Assembly (NCBI GenBank): GCA_045116915.1
Contig: JBGUMQ010000007.1
Span: forward strand, 1 to 32,872
Length of the DNA: 32,872 bases
Direction of reading: 5' to 3'
From: UBA9732 sp045116915
GTDB taxonomy: Bacteria > Spirochaetota > Spirochaetia > Sphaerochaetales > Sphaerochaetaceae
Shown piece by piece: positions 9,083 through 14,800 of the stretch. The position numbers were made by a program, and so were the translations under genes. Position 1 is the first letter of the stretch. Each line of letters begins with the position of its first letter. The notes beneath the pieces are model-generated. The model was given only the letters and a program-made list of their open reading frames with translations. It was not told the origin of the DNA and did no database searches.

Positions 9083-9088
9083 TATAAT
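9083..9088 (+). promoter_or_regulatory. Consensus -10 hexamer upstream of the methyltransferase gene
   Basis: TATAAT on the plus strand sits 48 bases before the GTG start of the methyltransferase gene. No good -35 is visible. The same A/T-rich island (9081-9095) reads TATTAT on the minus strand with a TTCACC-like box 18 bp further upstream, and so could also serve the divergent 164-aa gene. Confidence 0.45.
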
Positions 9089-9135
9089 ATACAATGCCTT
9101 CCGAAAAGGTGAAAGCGTAAAAAGGAAGATGCTTC

Positions 9136-10974
9136 GTGGCAGGACCTGCGTCGCCGCACTCGCGCCGTACACATAGTACTGTCGCTCGTTTGCTTCTTGG
9201 TCCTGACGCGAATCGTATGATTGATATGGACTACATGGACAAGGATTTCGGGAAGATCCTGAAGAACAACGCACAGACATTGCGCCACGAGCTTCTTGCA
9301 TCGGGCACGGACTGTTTCCGTGTCTACGACCGCAATCTTTCCCGCTATCCCGTCACCGTGGACCTCTACGGCCGCTACGCCAAGGTCACCGACTACGGCA
9401 CCGAGCCCATGGCCGACGATGTGCGCTCCACCTGCCTGGACATCTGCTCGCGCATGCTCTATCTGGACGCGCAGAACGTCGTCTACGCCTACAGGGCCAG
9501 GCGTCCGGACAGGGCCCAGCACGAGAAGACGGGCGCGGATGCGGTCGTGACCACCGTCACCGAGAACGGTCTCAAGTTCAAGGTTGACCTCACCACATAT
9601 GTCGATACCGGACTGTTCCTGGACCATGCTGTGACCAGAAAGCTCATCCGCGAGCGCAGCGCCAAGGCCGATGTGCTGAACCTTTTCTCCTATACGGGCA
9701 GTTTCTCCGTCTATGCCGCCGCGGGCTTCGCGGACAGCGTCACCAGCGTGGACCTCAGCGCCACATACACCGGATGGGCACAGGAGAACCTCGCCGCCAA
9801 CGGCTATAGCGGCGACATGTACAGGTGCGTCTGCATGGATGCTGCCAGGTTCGTCAGGGAGGCCGCGGAGAAGGGCCTGAAGTACGACATCATAATCTTC
9901 GATCCCCCGAGCTTTTCCAACAGCCACAGGATGGACGGGGATTTCGATGTTGCTCGTGATTACGCACAGTGGGTCAGGGACCTGCTCAAGATACTGAAGA
10001 GGACGGGTTTCATCCTGTTCTCGACCAATCTGGGATCGTTCCGGATGGACAGGAGAAGGCTCAGGGGTCTGAGCGTGAAGGAGATAACGGGGCTGGTTGC
10101 GGCACCCGGATTCGTGAAGGACCGTGCAGGCACGGTCAGGAGTTGGATGATGGCATTTGATGATGATTCGCTCTCACTGGATTGGAGCGAGCCGGAGAAG
10201 AAGTCCGTGAAGGGTTCGGACAGACCGGAGAGGAAGGAAAGGACTTCCTCGGAGAGAAGCGGTGCACGCAGGGAAGGCGGCACATACAGAAGGGACGACA
10301 GGAAAAGCGACAGACGCACATACGGTCGCGACAATGCACGTGACGGCCGTGAGGGCCGTGAAAGCCGTGAAGGCCGTGAGGGCCGTGATTACGGCCGCAG
10401 GGAGAGAAGCTGGTCCCGCGACGGCAGGGATGATTTCCGCCGTGACGACAGACGCGATTACAGGCGCGAGGGCCGCGAAGGCCGCGAGGACAGGTATGCC
10501 GAGCGCAGAAGCGACCGCTACGACAGGGATGACCGCCATGAAGAGCGCAGGGACCGCTATGCCTCCCGCGAAGGCGGCCGCTACGACGGGCGCGGCGACA
10601 TGGGATATGAGAGGAAGCAGTACGGCCGCTCATACGACAAGCCTTATGAGAAGTCCTATGAAAAGACTTCCGACCGTGAGGACAGGCCCCGCCGTACATA
10701 TGACCGCGACGAAAGGCCGGAGAGAAGGTCCTACGACAGGTCGGACAAATCTGAGCGCAGTGAGAGGTCTTTCGATGAGAAGAAATCCTACGGAAAGAAG
10801 TCCTTCGACAGTAAGCCGTATGAGAAGAAGCAGCATTCCGATTCCCGCAGGAAGAACTCGAGCAGCAAGCCTTACGGATACGATTCCTTCAGGCCGGCCC
10901 GCTCAAGGGAAGACAGCAACGATTTCTTCTGGAACGCCGAGGATCTGGATCCCAAGAAGCACAGCGACGACTGA
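9136..10974 (+). CDS. RlmK-like 23S rRNA methyltransferase with long charged, low-complexity C-terminal tail
   Basis: Residues about 35-340 are a class I SAM-dependent RNA methyltransferase resembling the RlmK half of RlmKL, which makes m7G2069 in 23S rRNA. Visible are the SAM-binding motif VLNLFSYTGSF (residues 180-190), DPPSFSNS (256-263) and the RlmK-type FSTNLGSFRMD. Residues about 351-612 are unrelated to the enzyme: a disordered tail rich in Arg, Asp, Glu, Tyr, Ser and Gly, with runs of GRE/GRD and YEK/YDR and an acidic end. The GTG at 9136 has AAAGGA nine bases upstream; the in-frame ATGs at 9217, 9226 and 9235 lack good ribosome sites but cannot be excluded. Inference: the tail is an RNA- or ribosome-binding or condensate-forming extension. 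Confidence 0.88.
   Translation: MAGPASPHSRRTHSTVARLLLGPDANRMIDMDYMDKDFGKILKNNAQTLRHELLASGTDCFRVYDRNLSRYPVTVDLYGRYAKVTDYGTEPMADDVRSTCLDICSRMLYLDAQNVVYAYRARRPDRAQHEKTGADAVVTTVTENGLKFKVDLTTYVDTGLFLDHAVTRKLIRERSAKADVLNLFSYTGSFSVYAAAGFADSVTSVDLSATYTGWAQENLAANGYSGDMYRCVCMDAARFVREAAEKGLKYDIIIFDPPSFSNSHRMDGDFDVARDYAQWVRDLLKILKRTGFILFSTNLGSFRMDRRRLRGLSVKEITGLVAAPGFVKDRAGTVRSWMMAFDDDSLSLDWSEPEKKSVKGSDRPERKERTSSERSGARREGGTYRRDDRKSDRRTYGRDNARDGREGRESREGREGRDYGRRERSWSRDGRDDFRRDDRRDYRREGREGREDRYAERRSDRYDRDDRHEERRDRYASREGGRYDGRGDMGYERKQYGRSYDKPYEKSYEKTSDREDRPRRTYDRDERPERRSYDRSDKSERSERSFDEKKSYGKKSFDSKPYEKKQHSDSRRKNSSSKPYGYDSFRPARSREDSNDFFWNAEDLDPKKHSDD
10345..10500 (+). repeat. Short in-frame repeats encoding the methyltransferase tail
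   Basis: Imperfect 9-bp units of the type ggccgtgag/ggccgtgaa/ggccgtgat recur through this part of the tail and encode GRE/SRE/GRD triplets. The unit length keeps the frame, so the tail could grow or shrink by slippage. Confidence 0.6.
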
Positions 10975-11262
10975 CAGCATCCATAAAACAGGTTCATGCT
11001 ATTTGAACTAAACTTTGTTAATGCAGTATGGAAAGCCTGAAAAACGGATCCTATACTGCAAAAGGCAGTTTGGCAAGCCAAAAAAAGGCCTTCCATACTG
11101 CCCTTTTTTTGGCTCTTGCCTTTGCTTCCGGACACATGTCATTGCATTTGGACAAATGATTGTTGTTTCCAATGACTTTTCATTGAAAACAACACTTTGG
11201 CGGCCAATTCCAATGACGAATAAGGGCTTCCCGGATTCGATTGCGGAACACAACAAAAAGAA
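10975..11262. other. Gene-free intergenic region with clustered hairpins
   Basis: No credible gene is visible. Positions 11023-11037 pair with 11087-11101 (15 bp, one mismatch) around two smaller hairpins (11055-11069 and 11070-11081), followed by CCTTTTTTT. This may be the terminator of the methyltransferase gene or a small structured RNA. Further on, 11161-11175 pairs with 11180-11194 (15 bp, one mismatch, 4-nt loop), and 11147-11160 reads CATTTGGACAAATG, a short palindrome. Confidence 0.6.
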
Positions 11263-11295
11263 AAAAACCGGAGCGAAGTGCTCCGGTTTTTCTTT
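11261..11295. terminator. Intrinsic terminator (possibly bidirectional) next to the left element end
   Basis: CCGGAGC (11268-11274) pairs with GCTCCGG (11280-11286) around loop gaagt. Seven As precede the stem and five Ts follow it. In the uninterrupted chromosome it would lie just beyond the tRNA-Asn 3' end. Confidence 0.8.
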
Positions 11296-11296
11296 G

Positions 11297-11340
11297 CTCC
11301 CTGAGACAGACTCGAACTGCCGACAGGGTGGTTAACAGCC
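11297..11340. repeat. Left attachment site (orphan 44-bp tRNA-Asn 3' fragment)
   Basis: Identical to 17092-17135. It runs from the anticodon loop region to the tRNA 3' end and the sequence diverges immediately afterwards (gaaaaacc here, acctgctc in the tRNA). Confidence 0.95.
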
Positions 11341-11447
11341 GAAAAACCACCCGAATAAGGGTTGTTACAGCTTGATACTGGATAAGATAAATCTATATCG
11401 GTGGGTGGGATATGTCAATACGGGGTGATAAAGGTTGTGCTGTGTTT

Positions 11448-11467
11448 GGTACACCAATCGGTACACC
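11448..11467. repeat. Left arm-type site pair, two GGTACACC 12 bp apart
   Basis: GGTACACCAATCGGTACACC occurs here and again, identical and in the same orientation, at 17000-17019. Position near both ends fits integrase arm-binding sites. Confidence 0.7.
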
Positions 11468-11472
11468 GCAAT

Positions 11473-11503
11473 AAAAAAGAACCTGCCATCAGGCAAGTTC
11501 TTT
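11473..11503 (-). terminator. Intrinsic terminator of the serine recombinase gene
   Basis: On the minus strand AAGAAC and TGCC pair with GGCA and GTTCTT around TGAT, followed by a run of six Ts. The stem includes the recombinase stop codon. Confidence 0.85.
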
Positions 11504-12043
11504 GACCTTTCTGTAGAAGGTTGCCGGAGTCATTCCCAGCTTTTTTTGTGCGACAACTGCGGTTATCTCGTCTGCCTTCCAAAGGGCTATAACCTCGTCC
11601 CAATTGGACGGCTTATCGATCGGTTTACGACCGCGATAACGGCCCTCAGCCTTTGCAAGGGAGATACCCTCGCGCTGTCTTTCCAGTATGCACTCACGCT
11701 CAAACTGGGAGAGGCCCGCGAACACTGTCAGCATGAACCGCCCCTGCGGGGTGCTTGTGTCAATGTTCTCTTTGAGGGAGACAAAGTGAACGCCTTTCTT
11801 TGTCAGGTCTCCGATGATGTTCAGAAGGTCTGCCGTAGACCTTGCAAGACGGCTGTAGCTTTCAACAATGAGGGTATCCCCTTCTCTTACAAAGTCCATC
11901 ATGGCTTTAAGCTGGGGTCTGTCTGTGTTCTTGCCTGATATCTTCTCGATAAAGACGCGCTCAACACCTTCCTTCTGCATTGCCGATTCCTGACGGCCCG
12001 TGTTCTGTTCCTGTGTCGAAACTCTGATGTAAGCTACCTTCAT
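11489..12043 (-). CDS. Serine recombinase (resolvase/DNA invertase, Pin/Hin type)
   Basis: A 184-aa site-specific recombinase of the small resolvase/invertase group. The catalytic Ser9 lies in YIRVSTQEQN. The YSRLARS stretch and the E-helix ending in the QFERECILERQREGI segment follow, then GRYRGRKP and a C-terminal helix-turn-helix (ALWKADEITAVVAQKKLGMTPATFYRKVKEL). The ATG at 12043 has AGGAG upstream; the longer frame to 12103 has no support. It is unusual next to a tyrosine integrase. Possible roles are dimer resolution, inversion of a nearby segment, or action on the repeats just upstream. No clear pair of inverted recombination sites was identified. Confidence 0.93.
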   Translation of the reverse strand: MKVAYIRVSTQEQNTGRQESAMQKEGVERVFIEKISGKNTDRPQLKAMMDFVREGDTLIVESYSRLARSTADLLNIIGDLTKKGVHFVSLKENIDTSTPQGRFMLTVFAGLSQFERECILERQREGISLAKAEGRYRGRKPIDKPSNWDEVIALWKADEITAVVAQKKLGMTPATFYRKVKELA

Positions 12044-12060
12044 GTGTCTCTCTCCTTTAT

Positions 12061-12105
12061 CTGTTGGTAACAACAGGGTAACACGGGTATTGAAATATAT
12101 CAATA
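12061..12105 (-). promoter_or_regulatory. Hairpin and operator-like inverted repeat upstream of the serine recombinase
   Basis: CTGTTG-gtaa-CAACAG (12061-12076) forms a hairpin just before the ribosome site. TATTGA-aatata-TCAATA (12088-12105) is a 6-bp-arm inverted repeat typical of a repressor operator. Related ATTGATA boxes recur near 12151 and 12199. The exact promoter is not clear. Confidence 0.45.
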
Positions 12106-12244
12106 GGGTGGTAATGAATTTTGATAGAAAAATGAATCACCAAACAACTTTATTGATAGAGATAACGGGGTGCTTGCGCTGAATCACTGAGGTATACCCT
12201 ATTGATAGAGGAAATCAGGGACATGTAGAGCGGTTTCCCATCCT

Positions 12245-12338
12245 TTGCAGACTGTCGACCTGAGGGATGGTATCGATTGGTCTCCCGTCCATTGCAGACT
12301 ATCGGCCTGAGGGATGATATCGATTGGTCTGCCGTTCT
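12245..12338. repeat. 47-bp tandem duplication (two copies)
   Basis: Copy 1 is 12245-12291 and copy 2 is 12292-12338. Both share ttgcagact...cctgagggatg.tatcgattggtct, with scattered single-base differences and more divergence at the 3' end. Confidence 0.85.
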
Positions 12339-12350
12339 TCAGCATGAGTC

Positions 12351-12420
12351 CGTATACGGTCGTATACAACCGCATACAACCGGATACAATCGTATACACT
12401 TGTATCCGACTGTACACAGG
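12351..12420. repeat. Seven 10-bp direct repeats in exact helical phase
   Basis: Successive 10-base units read CGTATACGGT, CGTATACAAC, CGCATACAAC, CGGATACAAT, CGTATACACT, TGTATCCGAC and TGTACACAGG. The core is GTATAC. Phase is kept exactly for seven turns, as expected of iterons or cooperative binding sites. Confidence 0.85.
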
Positions 12421-12490
12421 ATGGGGATAGATACAAGGGTGGACACAGGTGCAACGGGGTGCGCTCTGTCCGATGTAATGGCAATGTCAT

Positions 12491-12548
12491 AGCACGTGCT
12501 AAGCATCTGCTAAGCAAAACCAAGCACCGCCATAGCACTGCTCTAGCA
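12491..12548. repeat. Six AGCA-type repeats at 10-11 bp spacing
   Basis: AGCA begins at 12491, 12502, 12513, 12523, 12534 and 12545 (steps 11, 11, 10, 11, 11), mostly within GCTAAGCA or ATAGCACTG. The first units include the palindrome TAGCACGTGCTA. Confidence 0.7.
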
Positions 12549-12625
12549 CTGCATGCCGTCCGGTCACAGAGTAAGGTACTGTCAACATGTCTCGACCCGT
12601 ATAACCAATTGCGCCACGTGCGGGG

Positions 12626-12790
12626 TCTCTCACCGAACCACTCAAATTTTTTATGGTTAACTGCATTTGGTTAACAAAAATGGGTTGTTTGACCATTTTT
12701 CCCTACCTTGGTAGGGAAGTTGTCGGAAAAACACGCAAAATGCTCTGTTAACCAATACGCATATTTCATAACGCTTTTGGTTAACAAAAA
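12626..12790. repeat. Structured block copy A (GGTTAAC version)
   Basis: GGTTAAC occurs at 12655 and 12669, hairpin CCCTAC-cttg-GTAGGG at 12701-12716, inverted GTTAACC at 12747, and GGTTAAC again at 12779. TGTTAACCAA (12746-12755) and TTGGTTAACA (12777-12786) can form a 10-bp stem; the first two boxes could compete for the inverted box. Confidence 0.85.
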
Positions 12791-12893
12791 TGGGGTGTCC
12801 TCGTGTCTGCTTGTCAACCGGGAAACGCATCGAATCAGTGCACGGTTTCAAGGTCGTGCATCAGCAAACGCATCGCACGCATCACGCGCCTGA

Positions 12894-13057
12894 TCTCTCG
12901 CCAAACCACTTGGTTTTTTTGGTTGACTGCATTTGGTTGACAAAAAGCATGGTTTCAGAGGGTTTTCCCTACTCTGTAGGGAAGTTGTTGAAGAAACAGA
13001 CCATTTTGTCTGTCAACCAAACTGTCATTCTTGCCTCTGTTTTGGTTGACAAAAAAA
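12894..13057. repeat. Structured block copy B (GGTTGAC version)
   Basis: GGTTGAC occurs at 12921 and 12935, hairpin CCCTAC-tct-GTAGGG at 12967-12981, inverted GTCAACC at 13012, and GGTTGAC at 13044. TGTCAACCAAA (13011-13021) pairs with TTTGGTTGACA (13041-13051). Box spacings equal those of copy A (14, 32, 45/46, 32 bases) while the sequence between boxes has mostly diverged. Confidence 0.85.
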
Positions 13058-13116
13058 GCATTGTGTTCACGGGGTGCATCGTCCCATATAAGCCGGTGCT
13101 ATCCCGTCAGACGCGA

Positions 13117-13164
13117 ATAACAGGCCATAACACCGTTATAACAGGCCATAACACCGTTATGATT
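13117..13164. repeat. ATAACA repeats at alternating 10 and 11 bp
   Basis: A perfect 21-bp tandem duplication (13117-13137 and 13138-13158) is itself built of ataacaggcc and ataacaccgtt. Starts are 13117, 13127, 13138 and 13148, with degenerate atgatt at 13159. Confidence 0.8.
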
Positions 13165-13507
13165 CGTTATGGTCAATCTCAGGAATGTAGGCGCAATGAA
13201 CCTTGAAAAGAGGCACACACAGTTGCGTCCGTGAAAGGTCTCCCGATAAAACTCTGAAGGTTTTGCCATCGATCGACGCACAATTGATTATGCTCCGAAT
13301 TCGGAATAATTGTCTTTCTGCGCCCTATATCTGCCCATATATGAGCACCTTTATAATAAAGGGTGTCACTTTCAGCATTATTACACATTCTGCAATGTTA
13401 CGTTTCCCATACACCTGTACATGGACAGCTTTATAAGATTTTGGGGAATAATATTTATGCTATCAAATAAGAACTGGCATAGAAGGAAGGAAGTAGTTAT
13501 ATCACAG

Positions 13508-13532
13508 AAAAAAGGAGAGGTTATCCCTCTCC
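13508..13532 (-). terminator. Intrinsic terminator of the element's regulator operon
   Basis: On the minus strand GGAGAGG-gataa-CCTCTCC is followed by six Ts. The loop contains the stop codon of the 108-aa winged-helix gene. Confidence 0.85.
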
Positions 13533-13847
13533 CTCCTTGTTGCGATGTAATGGACTATACAAGTGCCAGTTGTAACGATTGTAGCCTGTTCGCTGGATAT
13601 CCAGTAATCCGGCGCGCTTCAATTCGTTGACAGCCCTTCTGATATTGCTCTCGCCTTTCGGGTGTCCTTGGCAGTATATAGCCTTGCCGACAGCGCCATA
13701 ACTCGGTTTGTAAGATTGTCCCTGTGAATAGAGGAACATGTAGACCCGATAGGCAGAGTCAGAGACATCCCCAAGGCCCTGAGCAACTTCATTGGGAACG
13801 ATAGTGAAGTATTTGTCGGGCATGCTGTAGTGTTTAATCAGGGCCAT
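13521..13847 (-). CDS. Winged-helix DNA-binding protein (HTH_36-like), 108 aa
   Basis: The core PDKYFTIVPNEV...LSDSAYRVYMFLYSQGQ-type segment, followed by SYGAVGKAIYCQG...SNIRRAVNELKRAGLLDIQ, is the winged-helix layout seen at the N-terminus of phage and plasmid replication or regulatory proteins (HTH_36/DnaD-like). Here only the DNA-binding part is present. The ATG at 13847 has AGGGGG six bases upstream; the longer frame to 13883 has none. It starts 10 bases after the previous gene and ends in the operon terminator. Inference: it may bind one of the repeat arrays just downstream of its own gene. A minimal replication initiator is possible but the protein is short for that. Confidence 0.8.
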   Translation of the reverse strand: MALIKHYSMPDKYFTIVPNEVAQGLGDVSDSAYRVYMFLYSQGQSYKPSYGAVGKAIYCQGHPKGESNIRRAVNELKRAGLLDIQRTGYNRYNWHLYSPLHRNKEGEG

Positions 13848-13857
13848 GAAGAACCCC

Positions 13858-14124
13858 CTAAAACAGCAGCGGTTGAGCATCATCGTACAACGGAAAATTG
13901 ACCGCGACCATGCGGTAAGCGGGCCTTCCGTCCATTCCTTGCCAATGGTCGTACTCCAAATAACCTCCGCGCTTCAGTTTTCCCAGCGTTTCGGAGGCAA
14001 TGTCATGCGAAAGGCCAAGCCGAAAAGCAATATCGACATCGAGGTCAAACGTCTTCCCAACTAATTCCCGTGCCAGCCGGAGAACGGCAAACTTACGTGA
14101 TGAAGATAAACGTGCTCTAGTCAT
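13858..14124 (-). CDS. Small winged-helix regulator, 88 aa
   Basis: A basic N-terminus (MTRARLSSSRKFAVLRLARE) precedes a helix-turn-helix and wing: DIAFRLGLSHDIASETLGKLKRGGYLEYDHW. This resembles MarR/DnaD-type winged helices that read DNA, and is probably an element regulator. Its ATG overlaps the stop of the upstream gene (ATGA at 14121-14124), so translation is coupled. The target is unknown; the neighbouring repeat arrays are candidates. Confidence 0.75.
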   Translation of the reverse strand: MTRARLSSSRKFAVLRLARELVGKTFDLDVDIAFRLGLSHDIASETLGKLKRGGYLEYDHWQGMDGRPAYRMVAVNFPLYDDAQPLLF

Positions 14125-14531
14125 CGTTCAGTCTCCCCGTTCGCGCCGTCCAGTTCGTCGGAAGATGATTGGATATCATCCAACCCGCTCAATTCGGAAA
14201 TGGCCGACTCAGCGACGCAATCAGGTATGATTTCCGCGCCCCCGCGCTGACGGAGAGCATCCGCATTTCCACCAATGCCCGCCCGTGATGGGTTATGCCC
14301 GAACCGAAACCGGAAAAGCGGACACAAGAACGACCGTTTCCCGTCCCTCGTGCAGAGCGAGACTTCTCGGGCCGAGCCTGACATGCAGTCCAGGCAGTAT
14401 CGCCGGATGGATTTGAGCGGGGACAAGTTCAACAGGGCCGTATCTCCCTTGAACTCGATTGACGGAGAGGATACAATTGAGTTGGTGTTTATGGTCTTGC
14501 CCGTGAGGGCGGGGCCATTGTTTTTAATCAT
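14121..14531 (-). CDS. Four-cysteine zinc-ribbon-like protein of mobile elements, 136 aa
   Basis: The central motif RRYCLDCMSGSAREVSLC...FLCPLFRFRFGHNP (Cys46, Cys49, Cys60, Cys70) matches a recurring phage and integrative-element pattern of the form YCxDCxGGxxxEVxxC...CPLxxxRxGxNP, which probably binds zinc. The N- and C-terminal parts are low-complexity. The frame extends upstream to 14666, but the ATG at 14531 has GGAGGGG upstream and overlaps the excisionase-like stop by 8 bases, so that start is chosen. It forms an overlapping chain with the genes on either side. The molecular role of this family is unknown to me. Confidence 0.8.
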   Translation of the reverse strand: MIKNNGPALTGKTINTNSIVSSPSIEFKGDTALLNLSPLKSIRRYCLDCMSGSAREVSLCTRDGKRSFLCPLFRFRFGHNPSRAGIGGNADALRQRGGAEIIPDCVAESAISELSGLDDIQSSSDELDGANGETER

Positions 14532-14685
14532 GTAGCCCCTCCCTCTCAATTCGATCGATGTCCTCAGGTCTGAATCTGACCAAAGAACCGATTTTGACAA
14601 ATGGAATTCTGCGCTGGAGAATCCACTTCCTGATTGTTGCGGTAGAGGTATTGAGTCTCTTTGCAACGTCTTCCACGTTCAACAT
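14524..14685 (-). CDS. Excisionase/AlpA-like helix-turn-helix protein, 53 aa
   Basis: This small gene escapes a 60-residue cut-off. The product begins MLNVEDVAKRLNTSTATIRK and continues with WILQRRIPFVKIGSLVRF, the MerR-like HTH_17 fold of excisionases and AlpA regulators: helix-turn-helix (VAKRLNTSTATIRKWI) followed by the wing (IPFVKIGSLVRFRPEDI). The ATG at 14685 has a perfect AGGAGG ribosome site. Next to an integrase in a tRNA-integrated element, the natural inference is a recombination directionality factor or an activator of the element operon. It heads the four-gene regulatory operon ending at 13521, and three 11-bp repeats lie 83-115 bases upstream. Confidence 0.9.
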   Translation of the reverse strand: MLNVEDVAKRLNTSTATIRKWILQRRIPFVKIGSLVRFRPEDIDRIEREGLHD

Positions 14686-14767
14686 TTTTTCCTCCTGCAA
14701 ATCAATACTCAGTTGGGTTACTGACGCTTACAGGATACCAATGCAAAACGTTGTATCGCAATTACTT

Positions 14768-14800
14768 ACACTGTACCAGCACTATACCAACGCTATACTA
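14768..14800. repeat. Three 11-bp direct repeats upstream of the excisionase-like gene
   Basis: ACACTGTACCA, GCACTATACCA and ACGCTATACTA follow each other without gaps (consensus RCRCTRTACYA), overlapping the end of the 247-aa gene. The one-turn spacing suggests cooperative protein binding, possibly by the excisionase-like protein. Confidence 0.75.

Larger units (their letters stand above)
12044..13507. other. Gene-free 1.46-kb repeat-dense regulatory or origin-like region of the element
   Basis: No frame here has a ribosome site, protein-like composition or agreement between the duplicated blocks. The region instead contains a 47-bp tandem duplication, three arrays of short repeats at 10-11 bp period and two paralogous structured blocks, each listed separately. 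The 13165-13507 part is less structured: it holds a CCGAATTCGG palindrome (13295-13304) within an ACAATT/AATTGT bracket and A/T-rich stretches with TATAAT-like boxes near 13350. A replication origin, a partition or regulatory locus, or a non-coding RNA locus are the main options. Confidence 0.7.

Noticed and set aside
9129..9176. 15-codon leader peptide before the methyltransferase
   Set aside because: The AGGA is only two bases from this ATG but well spaced for the GTG at 9136; no regulatory codons or attenuator follow.
12701..12716. CCCTAC/GTAGGG hairpin as intrinsic terminator
   Set aside because: Ts precede rather than follow it on the plus strand and As follow it on the minus strand.
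12499..12851. Minus-strand short frames with repeated FVNQ words
   Set aside because: FVNQ is simply the translation of the repeated TTTGTTAACCA boxes; no ribosome site and no consistent frame in both copies.
12655..13050. Integron attC-like sites from GTTAAC/GTTGAC boxes
   Set aside because: The boxes do not fit the GTTRRRY core (C in a purine position), and no integron integrase or cassette genes are present.
12351..13164. CRISPR array
   Set aside because: Units are 10-21 bp and contiguous, without unique spacers of uniform length, and no cas genes are present.
12790..13206. Plus-strand frame across the structured blocks
   Set aside because: The equivalent frame in copy A contains stop codons, and conservation follows boxes and spacing rather than codons.
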